This document shows, in pieces, positions 17,954-27,143 of a stretch of DNA of 41,425 bases. A model generated the notes under the pieces. The model made no database searches. It was not told where the DNA came from and saw only the letters and a program-made list of their open reading frames with translations. The position numbers and the translations under genes were made by a program. The stretch's first letter is position 1; each line of letters begins with the position of its first letter. Origin of the DNA: Acholeplasmataceae bacterium (GTDB lineage: Bacteria; Bacillota_I; Bacilli_A; Acholeplasmatales; Acholeplasmataceae); NCBI GenBank assembly GCA_012837585.1, contig DUQW01000088.1:1-41425 (forward strand). The letters are read 5' to 3'.

Positions 17954-20416
17954 TTATTGCCAAGGTTTACGTTTTCCTCTAACTTTTCTCGTTTTAGGAC
18001 GATTCCTTGTTACTTCCTCTCCTTGATTTGTTGAAGTGTTTTTAACCACTTGTTCTCTTTCAACGTTGTATTCAATTGTTGCTCTTAAAATGTATCTAGC
18101 AGTATCTTCGGTCATGCCTCTAACCATTTCTTCAAACATCGCTCTACCTTCTTGCTGGTAAACAATTAACGGGTTAGTTTGACTGTAGGCTTGTAAGCCA
18201 ACAGCTTGTCTTAATTCACTCATTGAGTCGATGTGTCTCATCCAGTAAGTGTCAATTACTCTTAGTAATACTACTTTTAGGAATTCATTAAATAATTGAG
18301 GTGGAACATTTTCTTTTTTATTAGTAATTTCAATTTTAGCTTTGTTTAATAAGTATTCTGATAATTCAATAGTGTCGGTAATATTAGAAATTTCTTCTAA
18401 TGTAAGTGTTCCTTTTTTAAACAAGTTACCATCGTAATGTTTAATTACCGCTTCATGATTAATTGTTCCGTGTTTATCATCATTAATAAACATTGGAACT
18501 GATTGAGTCACAGCTCTATTAACCATTTCAATAGCGTGATCTTCGATAGAATCAGTTAATAAGATGAAACGACGTTCTTCATAGATAATTTCTCTTTGTT
18601 GACGCATAACGTCGTCATATTTTAAAACTGATTTTCTAGTGTCATAGTTCAAACCCTCTATTCTTTTTTGAGCGTTTTGAACAAATCTAGAAAACATTTT
18701 TGATGTAAGTGGCTCATCTGGATCACCTTGTAAATTAGCAATCATTGCCATCTGTGATCTAAATCTTTCGCCACCGAATCTCATTAATAATTCGTCATCT
18801 GCTGATAAATAAAATCTTGAATATCCTGGGTCTCCTTGACGACCACTACGACCACGTAACTGGTTATCTATTCTTCGTGATTCATGGCGTTCACTACCAA
18901 TAACAGCAAGTCCTCCAAGTTCAACTACACCTTCGCCTAATTTAATGTCGGTACCACGACCAGCCATGTTAGTTGCGATTGTAACTGCACCTTTTTGACC
19001 AGCATTTAAAACGATTTCAGCTTCACGAGCGTGGTTTTTAGCGTTTAATACTTCGTGCTTAATTCTTTCTTCTCTTAACATTCTTGAAAGTAATTCTGAA
19101 GTTTCAACAGCAATCGTACCAATCAAGATTGGTTGACCTTTTTCATGACGTTCTTTAACTTCTTTAATTAACGCACGATATTTAGCATCCGCAGTTGCAA
19201 ATAACATATCAACTGCATCTTGACGAATAACAGGAGCGTTAGTTGGAATTTCAACAACGTTCATGTTATAAATTTCTCTAAATTCTTCTTCCTCAGTTTT
19301 TGCAGTACCAGTCATACCAGAAAGTTTTGCATACATTCTAAAGAAGTTTTGGTATGTAATGGTTGCAACTGTAATAGTTTCCTTTTTAATTTCAACATTT
19401 TCTTTCGCTTCTAATGCTTGATGCAATCCTTCAGAAAATTGTCTACCTCTTAAAATACGTCCAGTAAATTGGTCAACAATTAAAACTTCACCATCTTGAA
19501 CAACGTATTCTTTATCTCTAAACATTAACTTGTTAGCTCTTAGGGCGTTATTAATATGGTGTAATAGTGATACGTTTTTTAATTCATATAAGTTTTCGAT
19601 TTTAAAAACTTGTTCAGCTCTTTCAATCCCTTTAGGTAAAAGTTCAATTGTTTTTGATTCAATATCAATTTCATATTCATCTTCTCTAACAGATTTAGCA
19701 AATCTATCAGCAGCTTGATAAAGGTTTCTTGTTTCGCGTGCACCACCTGAAATAATTAATGGAGTTCTCGCTTCATCAATTAAAATCGAGTCAACTTCGT
19801 CGATAATTGCATATCTTAATCCGCGATGTTGTACCATATCATTTTTATGAACAACCATATGATCACGTAAATAGTCAAATCCTAATTCACTATTGGTTGA
19901 GTACATAATATCGCAATTATAAGCATCTCTTTTTTGGCTAGGTGATAAATCACGGACATTTAGTCCTACTGTTAAACCTAAAAAGCGGAATAAATCACCG
20001 ATTTCCCCGTCAGATTCTCTTCGTGCTAAGTATTCGTTAACCGTAACGATATGAACTGGTTCACCACTTAGTGCATTTAAGTAAGCCGGCATAACCGCTG
20101 TCAGTGTCTTACCTTCTCCAGTTTTCATCTCGGCGATGTTACCATGATGGATAACGTAAGCCCCTTGAATTTGTACTGGATATGGTTCTAGACCAGTTAC
20201 TCTAATTGATGCTTCTCTAACTAAAGCAAAAGCTTCAATTAATAAATCATCAAGTGTTTCACCATCACTATAGCGTTGTCTAAATTCATTGGTTAATCTT
20301 TTAAAGTCCTCATCTTTAAGTGATTTATAATTTTCATGTTGCTCAACAACTTTTTGAGCAATATTCGCTGATTCTTTTAACACTTTTCTTGATGGATCAA
20401 ATAATTTTTTAAACAT
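17954..20416 (-). CDS. secA: Preprotein translocase ATPase SecA
   Basis: Motor of Sec-dependent export. Walker A MKTGEGKTL (97-105), DEAD-like IIDEVDSILIDEARTP, helicase motif NMAGRGTDI and GRSGRQGDPG are all present, and the 820-aa length is normal for Firmicutes. The C-terminus ends in a basic tail (RKVRGKRKPWQ) and lacks the cysteine-rich zinc/SecB-binding motif. ATG 20416 has a loose ribosome site (AGGGACGTGAT, ~10 nt). It heads an eight-gene operon ending at the terminator near 8.86 kb. Confidence 0.97.
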   Translation of the reverse strand: MFKKLFDPSRKVLKESANIAQKVVEQHENYKSLKDEDFKRLTNEFRQRYSDGETLDDLLIEAFALVREASIRVTGLEPYPVQIQGAYVIHHGNIAEMKTGEGKTLTAVMPAYLNALSGEPVHIVTVNEYLARRESDGEIGDLFRFLGLTVGLNVRDLSPSQKRDAYNCDIMYSTNSELGFDYLRDHMVVHKNDMVQHRGLRYAIIDEVDSILIDEARTPLIISGGARETRNLYQAADRFAKSVREDEYEIDIESKTIELLPKGIERAEQVFKIENLYELKNVSLLHHINNALRANKLMFRDKEYVVQDGEVLIVDQFTGRILRGRQFSEGLHQALEAKENVEIKKETITVATITYQNFFRMYAKLSGMTGTAKTEEEEFREIYNMNVVEIPTNAPVIRQDAVDMLFATADAKYRALIKEVKERHEKGQPILIGTIAVETSELLSRMLREERIKHEVLNAKNHAREAEIVLNAGQKGAVTIATNMAGRGTDIKLGEGVVELGGLAVIGSERHESRRIDNQLRGRSGRQGDPGYSRFYLSADDELLMRFGGERFRSQMAMIANLQGDPDEPLTSKMFSRFVQNAQKRIEGLNYDTRKSVLKYDDVMRQQREIIYEERRFILLTDSIEDHAIEMVNRAVTQSVPMFINDDKHGTINHEAVIKHYDGNLFKKGTLTLEEISNITDTIELSEYLLNKAKIEITNKKENVPPQLFNEFLKVVLLRVIDTYWMRHIDSMSELRQAVGLQAYSQTNPLIVYQQEGRAMFEEMVRGMTEDTARYILRATIEYNVEREQVVKNTSTNQGEEVTRNRPKTRKVRGKRKPWQ

Positions 20417-20442
20417 AATGTATCACGTCCCTAACATATTAT

Positions 20443-20471
20443 ATTTTACTATATTTATATAGTATTATCAA
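20443..20471 (-). promoter_or_regulatory. secA operon promoter
   Basis: Minus strand: -35 TTGATA (20466-20471), 17-nt spacer, -10 TAAAAT (20443-20448). The spacer contains the inverted repeat ACTATA-ttta-TATAGT (20448-20463), which may be only AT-richness or a regulator site. The rest of the 20417-20660 gap holds the metK terminator and about 120 nt in which I see no gene. Confidence 0.65.
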
Positions 20472-20593
20472 GAAATTCCGGTTTGTAACGGTACCAAAAA
20501 GCATTATTTTCACACTAGTTTTAATAAGTGAAATTGCAGTTTGACTAATTTGTCTATTTTTTAGGCTGAAAAATAATATAATTTTCATATATA

Positions 20594-20650
20594 AAAATAA
20601 AAAAATCTAGTATTGAATGTGAATAAACCACAAACTACAATAGATTTTTT
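20594..20650 (-). terminator. metK terminator
   Basis: An AAAAAATCTA/TAGATTTTTT inverted repeat (left arm about 20598, right arm 20641-20650) encloses a ~30-nt loop with a possible extension by ATTG/CAAT. On the minus strand the stem runs into U residues just after the metK stop. The long loop makes it weaker than the other terminators here. Confidence 0.55.
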
Positions 20651-20660
20651 ATATGAATAT

Positions 20661-21803
20661 TTATTTAATTAATTTTTGAAATACTTCAATACTATCTAAT
20701 TTTTCCCAGTTAAAGTCTCTTCCAAAATGTCCGTACGCAGCTGTATTTTTAAATACTGGTGCTTCAAGTTGTAATTTATCAATAAAACCTCTTGGCGATA
20801 AATCAAAGTTATCCCAAATTGCTTGTGTGATAATATTATCATCAACTAATCCAGTACCAAATGTATCGACATATAAACTTACTGGATAAGCAACTCCAAT
20901 AGCGAATCCTAATTGTATTTCGCATCTTGAAGCAATTTTTGAAGCAACAATATTTTTCGCTAAATATCTAGCAATATATGCTCCTGAACGGTCAACCTTT
21001 GATGAATCCTTACCACTCATCGCTCCGCCACCATGTTTTGCGTATCCGCCATAAGTGTCAACAATTAACTTTCTTCCTGTTAATCCAGCATCACCTTCAG
21101 GACCACCCATAACAAATCTTCCGGTAGGGTTAATATAATATTTAGTGTTTTTATCTACTAAATGCTTCGGAATAATATAATCGATTACTTCTTTTTTTAC
21201 ATCACGTCTAACATCATCAATTAAGTAATGTTCACGATGTTGAGTTGATACTACGATTGCATCAATACGATTAACTTTCCCGTTTTTATCATATTCAACT
21301 GTTACTTGAGTTTTCCCGTCTGGTCCCAAATCAGGTAAAATACCCATTTTTCTAACTTCACTTAATCTCTTAGCTAATTTATTAGCAAGAGTAATTGCAA
21401 GCGGCATATATTCTTTTGTTTCATTAGAAGCATATCCAAAAACAATCCCTTGATCACCAGCTCCTTGAAGTGCCGTTCCGTTACCGTCAACACCTAATGA
21501 TATATCAGGTGATTGTTTGTCAATTTTAACTAAAAACTCAACTTCATCCGCATCATAACCTAATGCTCGGTCTGTATATCCAATTTTTTTAATTGCTTCT
21601 TTTGCAACTTCTATATAATTTACTTCAGCTTTACTTTTAACCTCACCATAGATAAAGCAAAAATTAGTAGTAACCGAAACTTCAACTGCTACTCTTGCTT
21701 TTGGGTCTTTTGTTAAAATTGCATCCAATATGCTATCAGCAATTATATCTGATACCTTATCAGGATGTCCTTCTGTAACTGATTCACTTGAAAAATATCT
21801 CAT
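20661..21803 (-). CDS. metK: S-adenosylmethionine synthetase
   Basis: Makes SAM from methionine and ATP. The signatures TEGHPDKVSDIIADSILD, GAGDQGIVFGY, GGPEGDAGLTGRK and GGGAMSGKDSSKVDRS are all intact. The track ORF begins at 21869, inside the riboswitch terminator; the true start is ATG 21803 (380 aa), with AAAGGAG 6-8 nt upstream. It is a single-gene unit under a SAM-responsive leader, so its product should repress its own transcription. Confidence 0.97.
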   Translation of the reverse strand: MRYFSSESVTEGHPDKVSDIIADSILDAILTKDPKARVAVEVSVTTNFCFIYGEVKSKAEVNYIEVAKEAIKKIGYTDRALGYDADEVEFLVKIDKQSPDISLGVDGNGTALQGAGDQGIVFGYASNETKEYMPLAITLANKLAKRLSEVRKMGILPDLGPDGKTQVTVEYDKNGKVNRIDAIVVSTQHREHYLIDDVRRDVKKEVIDYIIPKHLVDKNTKYYINPTGRFVMGGPEGDAGLTGRKLIVDTYGGYAKHGGGAMSGKDSSKVDRSGAYIARYLAKNIVASKIASRCEIQLGFAIGVAYPVSLYVDTFGTGLVDDNIITQAIWDNFDLSPRGFIDKLQLEAPVFKNTAAYGHFGRDFNWEKLDSIEVFQKLIK

Positions 21804-21841
21804 GTTTATCTCTCCTTTATAATAATTTTTAGTATTGGCAT

Positions 21842-21973
21842 AAAAAAATGACGCCAGGAAAAGCGTCAATTTATCTTTTCCTTATTGTTGGGATAACCCC
21901 CTCGTCTTAAGCACCTAATTTGATAGGTTGCTACTACCATAACGGTGACTAGCCTAGATAGTTCTTAATAAGT
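21842..21973 (-). promoter_or_regulatory. SAM-I-like (S-box) riboswitch with terminator controlling metK
   Basis: Minus-strand leader: P1 CUUAUU/AAUAAG (21967-21972 with 21881-21886) followed by AAGA; P2 closed by ACUAUC/GGUAGU; P3 with the S-box core GCAACC...AGGUGCUUAA; a short P4. An intrinsic terminator TGACGC/GCGTCA (21849-21868) with seven U follows. The antiterminator AGGAAAAG/CUUUUCCU (21875-21882 with 21856-21863) overlaps both the 3' side of P1 and the terminator loop, giving an on/off switch. I could not find the canonical kink-turn GA pairs in P2, so it is a divergent member. Placement before metK supports SAM as ligand. Confidence 0.78.
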
Positions 21974-21979
21974 ACATGT

Positions 21980-22008
21980 ATTATATAATATTTTTTATTG
22001 TTTAACAA
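21980..22008 (-). promoter_or_regulatory. metK promoter
   Basis: Minus strand: -35 TTGTTA (22003-22008), 17-nt spacer, -10 TATAAT (21980-21985). Start of transcription falls near 21973, exactly at the 5' edge of riboswitch helix P1. Confidence 0.75.
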
Positions 22009-22018
22009 CTTATTTAAC

Positions 22019-23314
22019 TTATTTAAAATTATCGTAAATATTTGCGAATTCTTGATTAAATGAAATAAATCTTTGGAATAAATTTTGATCGAAAAACACA
22101 TTAAATTCTGTTTCAAATACTTTCATAACTGTCAAATGCGTAAGAGGTCTTTTATAAGACTCAACAGCACGCATGGTGTAATATAAATCCGCTAGTAAGA
22201 TAATTTGTGATTCTAAATCTTGTTGAACTTTATTCATATCATAAACAAATGATTGCGATAAAATTCCTTCAGTATTACTTCTTGCAATATCTTCACACTT
22301 TTGAGCAAGTTGAATTCGTTTAGAAATAGTTGCAGCAAGTTCAGTTTTTTCTCTTAAAGCATCATAACTACGAGACAGACTCTTATCAGAAATATCTTCA
22401 ATTTCAGCATGTCTTAAATGGACTAAAGCGTAATCTTTTAAATTCTCTAAATCAGTGGTTGAAAGACCATTTAATTCTCCTAAACGATGAGCTAATCTGT
22501 AGACTTGATGAGCTCTTTTTTCATTAAAGAATGCTTTAGAAGATGATAAAACAACCTTAAATAAATCTGATGAGATAGCTTGGAAGTCAGACTCAACTTC
22601 TTGACGTCTAATCTTTTCAGAAACTCTTTCTTTTTGCATATATTGCCCAATCGAAACATTGGCATATAATACGACAATGTAAATAATAAAAATAATACTT
22701 CTTAATCCAATATCAACAAACATTAACTTCATTGGCTCTCCACCCCCACTAATTAATGTAGGTGAATAGTGAGTGACAAAGAAGTGTAGAATTGTTAAGA
22801 TTGAAAATAATAATAATGCCCCATTTAACAAAGCTTTTTTGTCTTGGTAAAGCGCTACTATAGTAATTACATAAAAGAATAAAATATAAGCAAATGTCTC
22901 TAGTCCATCAACATTATGAACTTTTAAATAAAATAATGTTGCTGAGATGAATAAATAAAACACAGCGAAATACATGGCAATTTGCTGCTTTGAAAGGTCA
23001 TCTTTTTCACCTTTATTAATTAGTTTAGACATAAAGTAGTTAATAACAAATGTTAGTGGAAAAGTAGCAACTGTAACTACCCAGTTAAATGTTTTATCGG
23101 CTGGATCAGTTGAAACTATTGAGACAACTAACATTAATAAAAAGTAGAAAATGTTTGATAGTAAAATAATATTTTTAATAACAATATTTCTTCTTTTTAA
23201 GACTGCTACTTCATCGGTAATATCAATACCTTCTTCAAACCCAAAGAAACGTGAAAAAAGGGACTTGCCGAAGTTTTTTAAATTAAATTTTGCTTTCTCT
23301 TTTTTACGTTTCAA
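22019..23314 (-). CDS. Polytopic membrane protein with degenerate HD-GYP-like domain
   Basis: About six transmembrane helices (residues ~48-230) are followed by a helical cytoplasmic domain. The C-terminal part follows the HD-GYP pattern: HQVYRLAHRLGELNGLS, then ALVHLRHAEIEDIS where HDIGK would be expected, then LLADLYYTMRAVESYKRPLTH, which matches the late VADVYDAMT..RPYRKALS segment. The HD doublet reads HL and no GYP is found, so phosphodiesterase activity is unlikely. Start is TTG 23314 with GAGGAG 9 nt upstream. It is last in the priA-fmt-pgpA operon. A sensor or scaffold role is conjecture. Confidence 0.65.
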   Translation of the reverse strand: MKRKKEKAKFNLKNFGKSLFSRFFGFEEGIDITDEVAVLKRRNIVIKNIILLSNIFYFLLMLVVSIVSTDPADKTFNWVVTVATFPLTFVINYFMSKLINKGEKDDLSKQQIAMYFAVFYLFISATLFYLKVHNVDGLETFAYILFFYVITIVALYQDKKALLNGALLLFSILTILHFFVTHYSPTLISGGGEPMKLMFVDIGLRSIIFIIYIVVLYANVSIGQYMQKERVSEKIRRQEVESDFQAISSDLFKVVLSSSKAFFNEKRAHQVYRLAHRLGELNGLSTTDLENLKDYALVHLRHAEIEDISDKSLSRSYDALREKTELAATISKRIQLAQKCEDIARSNTEGILSQSFVYDMNKVQQDLESQIILLADLYYTMRAVESYKRPLTHLTVMKVFETEFNVFFDQNLFQRFISFNQEFANIYDNFK

Positions 23315-23320
23315 TTGATA

Positions 23321-23890
23321 TTACTCCTCTACTTCATCAAATAATGTAAATTTTTCGTAATCTTTTACATGAGCTTCCGACTCATTAATAACTTGAGCCA
23401 CTCTTGTTGATGCGGCAGCAGCAATTGCTCCAACGATATCATCTAAGAATGTATGACAAGTGCCTTCTTCTTTTCCGTCATCATTTAATTTTCTTACAAT
23501 ACCTGGTTTATTTACGTCAATATCACCAAAGTTTGTCTGGCCAATTGTACCATATGTACCAGCAACATCAAGACCCATAACTTCGTCAACACCAAATAAC
23601 CCTAAATCATAATAAATGATATCTTGAAGTGGTTGAGGTAACATCTTCTTTTCAGCTAATACGTCAATAGCAATAGAAAGTTGTAAATAATGGAAAACAT
23701 CTCTTAAAGATAAGAGTTTTTCTACCGATTCAACACATTCTTTAAAATCAATATCTTTAGTGTATCTAGATTGTTGATTATACGTAACTGTTGCAATATC
23801 TTCAACTGTTACTCCTCTTTCTTTTAATGCTTTAATGTTCATTTCAAGCATTTCATCTCTTGTAAAAACTATTCTTGGTTTTTTACTCAT
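23321..23890 (-). CDS. pgpA: Phosphatidylglycerophosphatase A family protein (YutG-like)
   Basis: PgpA-fold protein that may remove phosphate from phosphatidylglycerophosphate in phospholipid synthesis. It matches Bacillus YutG in layout: GVTVEDIA near the N-terminus, then YDLGLFGVDEVMGLDVAGTYGTIG and the conserved HTFLDDIVGAIAAAASTR. Unlike proteobacterial PgpA it has no obvious transmembrane helices, as in YutG. The start overlaps the fmt stop (ATGA). Enzymatic function in this subfamily is less certain than the family assignment. Confidence 0.82.
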   Translation of the reverse strand: MSKKPRIVFTRDEMLEMNIKALKERGVTVEDIATVTYNQQSRYTKDIDFKECVESVEKLLSLRDVFHYLQLSIAIDVLAEKKMLPQPLQDIIYYDLGLFGVDEVMGLDVAGTYGTIGQTNFGDIDVNKPGIVRKLNDDGKEEGTCHTFLDDIVGAIAAAASTRVAQVINESEAHVKDYEKFTLFDEVEE

Positions 23891-24810
23891 AGTAATACTT
23901 CCTTTCCGAGTTTATCGTATAGTTTTAATATAGTTTGACCGTTTAGAAAATCCTTAGTTAGCATTGCTCTTTTACCTGCAGGTTGTAACTTTAAGATTTC
24001 TAAATCATAATCCGCTGTTGAAATTAACAATTTTTTATCTAAATTAGTAACAACTCCTGGAGTGCCATTACTTATTATATCACTTTTTCTAGCTTCATAT
24101 ATCTTTAATATATGATCACCGATATAAGTAATAGCTCCTGGTTCATCTTGCATCGCTCTAATATGGGCTTCAATTACACTTGACTTTTGATTCCAATTAA
24201 TAATTTGATCATCAAAAGTAATATTATAAGCAAATGTTGCTTTTGATTCATCTTGCGAAACTGGTGGATATTTTTTTGGATTATTTAAATATTCTAAGAT
24301 CATCTCTGAGCCTAAAATACTTAATTTCTTAGTAAGAGATGTCGTTGTATCAACATCTTTAATTGGAATACTTTCTTGGTAATAAACATCACCACTATCC
24401 ATCTTATACTCCATTTTCATAATTGAAATACCTGTTTCTTTATCTAAATTCATAATACTTTTTTGAATTGGAGCACCACCACGATATAGTGGTAACAGTG
24501 ATGCATGAATATTAATTGAGTGAACATTATCAATTAAACCCCTAGGTAAGATTTGACCATATGCTGCAGTCACAATATAATCAGGTTTTAAATCAATAAT
24601 TTTTTGAAAATCATTACGAATTTTAATTGGTTGAAACACTTCAATTCCATGCTCTATGGCAACATCTTTAACTGGAGAAGCTGTTAAAACTCTTTTTCTA
24701 CCAACCGGTTTATCAGGTTGAGTAACAACTAATATTACCTCATAATGTTTAATTAAGTTTTTTAAGATTGGAACAGAAAAATCTGGTGTTCCCATAAACA
24801 CAATTCTCAT
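23887..24810 (-). CDS. fmt: Methionyl-tRNA formyltransferase
   Basis: Formylates initiator Met-tRNA using 10-formyl-THF. N-terminal MRIVFMGTPDFSVP, the active-site segment SINIHASLLPLYRGGAPI (N100, H102) and MDSGDVYY with D138 are present, followed by the C-terminal OB-like tRNA-binding domain. At 307 aa it is full length. ATG 24810 follows GAGGT. It sits 9 nt after priA, as in many Firmicutes (priA-def-fmt), but def is missing from between them. Confidence 0.96.
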   Translation of the reverse strand: MRIVFMGTPDFSVPILKNLIKHYEVILVVTQPDKPVGRKRVLTASPVKDVAIEHGIEVFQPIKIRNDFQKIIDLKPDYIVTAAYGQILPRGLIDNVHSINIHASLLPLYRGGAPIQKSIMNLDKETGISIMKMEYKMDSGDVYYQESIPIKDVDTTTSLTKKLSILGSEMILEYLNNPKKYPPVSQDESKATFAYNITFDDQIINWNQKSSVIEAHIRAMQDEPGAITYIGDHILKIYEARKSDIISNGTPGVVTNLDKKLLISTADYDLEILKLQPAGKRAMLTKDFLNGQTILKLYDKLGKEVLL

Positions 24811-24819
24811 ATTATACCT

Positions 24820-27126
24820 CTATTCTAAATCGATAAATGGCGTATATATAATACGGATTTTATCATTGTTATATTCTTTTAATATTTTAATGATTTGATT
24901 AACATCATTATCTTCATGTTTTATTGTAAGTTTAAAACGATAATCTTCGCCCCGTTTTAAAATGAAAGCTTGACTTGGTCCCAAGACTTTATGATTATTT
25001 TCCTCTAAACTCTCTTTAATAATATAAGCTTCTTGATAAGTTTTCAAATATCCTAAACCAGAAATAATAACCTGGCTCATCTTAACATATGGAGGATAGT
25101 TAGCAATTTTTCTTGCAGCAAGAGCTTTGTTATAAAAATACATGTAATCTTTTTCTAATGTATTAATAGCGTAGTGTGATAAGTTATACCCTTGAATAAT
25201 CGCTTTACCAGGCTTATGTCTTCCTGAACGACCAATTAATTGTTTTAGGAGAATATATGTTTTTTCATCAGCATTATAATAAGATAAATTTAAATTTTCA
25301 TCCGCTAAAATTACGGCAGAAAGTGTAACGTCAGGAAAATCAAAACCTTTGGCGATCATTTGAGTACCAACTAAAATATCTCCATCTTTTGATAAAAATT
25401 GATACCATATTTCTTCATTTGAGCCTTTCTTTTTTGTAGTTGTCGTATCAAGTTTTAAAATTTTAGCTTTAGGAAAATACTTACGTAATTCATAAATTAC
25501 TTGTTCAATCGCAATTCCCCTTGGAGCCAGTTCTTTACTTAAGCAATTCGGACACTCATTTTTATATGGTTCGTGATATCCGCAATAGTGACATTTTAAT
25601 TCACTATCTTCATGATAATAAGTTAGTGATACTCCGCAACTTGGACAAGTTGGAACATATCCACAAACCCTGCACATGACAAACGGTGCATATCCTAAGC
25701 GATTAATTAAAATCATAGCTTGTTCATTATTATTTAAAGTGGTAGTAAGTTCTTCTAATAATTTTCGAGATAAAATAGAAGTGTTTCCTTCCTTTAATTC
25801 ATTCTTTAAGTTAACAAACGTTACTTCTGGCATCAAGTCTATTACTGCTCTTTTTGGTAATTCTAGTAATTTGATTTGATTATTTTGTGCTTGATACATC
25901 GTTTCAACCTTTGGAGTGGCTGATGCATATACTAACGGACAATTATGATATTTACTTCTAATTTTAGCTAAATCTTTAGTCTCATAGATAACTGTTTCAG
26001 TTTGAGTATAACTTTCATCCTGTTCTTCATCTAAAACGATAATTCCAATATTATCAAGTGGTGCAAAAATTGCACTTCTAGTTCCTAAAACTATATTTGC
26101 TTCTCCATCATATATTTTTTGATATTCATCATGTTTTACACCTAATGATAACATCGAGTGAAGAATTGCAACATCTTGAAATTTTGATTTTAATCTTTTT
26201 GCCACTTGAGCAATCATATTAATTTCAGGAACTAAGATCAAAGCGGTCTTACCATTTTTAATAACTTCTTCTATAACTTTAAGATAAACTTCGGTTTTCC
26301 CACTTCCAGTTACACCATATAGTAAATATTCTTTATTAGTGTTAAAACCACTAACTATTTCATTATAAGCTTTTTTTTGATCATTATTTAATAATATATC
26401 TTTATCATTTAAATCAAACTTGTGAGTTACTTCTCGTTTAATAGTAACATCAACACGATAAATTACTTCATTTTTCTCTAAAGTATTTAAAACTGAAGCG
26501 GTAGTAATTTCTAGTAAATCACTTCTTAAAATAGTGTTTTGATAAAAAAATTGTTCAACAATATGCAAATAATTATTAATCCTTTGGTAATTATGATTAT
26601 GATTATATTCGTATCCAATTACTACTTTTGGATTTACTCTTGGTTTAATTGTAGTGATTAATTTAATTAAGTTACTTTTTTCGAATCTCTTAAGTTTAGA
26701 TAAATATTTGTAATCACTCTTACTTAATAACCACTCACCAATACGATTAAAGTTTTGAATTATTTCATCATCAAAAGATTTTAATAATACGGCTTTCTTT
26801 TGGTAATCATGCATAAATTCAGTTGGTGTAATAGCTTCTAAAATAGCGCTCTTAAGCGATGTTGTATGATTAATTAAGTAATCATATATCAAAAACATTT
26901 CATCACTTATAATCGGTTCAATATCAACAACTTCTAAAATAGGTTTAGTAGCTATTTTACTTTCTGTTAAAATATCTACAATATAACCTAATCTTTCCAT
27001 ATTACCAAAAGGGACAACTACTCGTTTGCCAATTTCAATAAATTCAATTAATTCTTCTGGAACAATGTAGTCATATTTTTGGTCTAGTTCTTTAATTTTT
27101 AAGTCAATAATAACACTTACAAACAA
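24820..27126 (-). CDS. priA: Primosomal helicase PriA
   Basis: Restarts stalled replication forks. An N-terminal 3'-DNA-binding domain is followed by helicase motifs with Walker A GVTGSGKT (271-278) and motif II DEEQ (366-369), where PriA usually has DEEH. Eight zinc cysteines follow (CRVCG..CPSCG..CHYCG..CPNC), then the C-terminal lobe GRSGRHKPG. At 768 aa it is full length. The start is TTG 27126 with GGTGAT about 5 nt upstream. It heads the priA-fmt-pgpA-membrane protein operon. Confidence 0.95.
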   Translation of the reverse strand: MFVSVIIDLKIKELDQKYDYIVPEELIEFIEIGKRVVVPFGNMERLGYIVDILTESKIATKPILEVVDIEPIISDEMFLIYDYLINHTTSLKSAILEAITPTEFMHDYQKKAVLLKSFDDEIIQNFNRIGEWLLSKSDYKYLSKLKRFEKSNLIKLITTIKPRVNPKVVIGYEYNHNHNYQRINNYLHIVEQFFYQNTILRSDLLEITTASVLNTLEKNEVIYRVDVTIKREVTHKFDLNDKDILLNNDQKKAYNEIVSGFNTNKEYLLYGVTGSGKTEVYLKVIEEVIKNGKTALILVPEINMIAQVAKRLKSKFQDVAILHSMLSLGVKHDEYQKIYDGEANIVLGTRSAIFAPLDNIGIIVLDEEQDESYTQTETVIYETKDLAKIRSKYHNCPLVYASATPKVETMYQAQNNQIKLLELPKRAVIDLMPEVTFVNLKNELKEGNTSILSRKLLEELTTTLNNNEQAMILINRLGYAPFVMCRVCGYVPTCPSCGVSLTYYHEDSELKCHYCGYHEPYKNECPNCLSKELAPRGIAIEQVIYELRKYFPKAKILKLDTTTTKKKGSNEEIWYQFLSKDGDILVGTQMIAKGFDFPDVTLSAVILADENLNLSYYNADEKTYILLKQLIGRSGRHKPGKAIIQGYNLSHYAINTLEKDYMYFYNKALAARKIANYPPYVKMSQVIISGLGYLKTYQEAYIIKESLEENNHKVLGPSQAFILKRGEDYRFKLTIKHEDNDVNQIIKILKEYNNDKIRIIYTPFIDLE

Positions 27127-27143
27127 AGAAAATCACCACTTAT

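Noticed and set aside
20472-20597. Possible extra RNA or ORF in the secA-metK gap
   Set aside because: Only weak AT-rich repeats (for example TTCAC...GTGAA) and no convincing promoter-terminator pair.
21804-21869. N-terminal extension of MetK in the ORF track
   Set aside because: It translates the riboswitch terminator; family alignment and AAAGGAG support the start at 21803.
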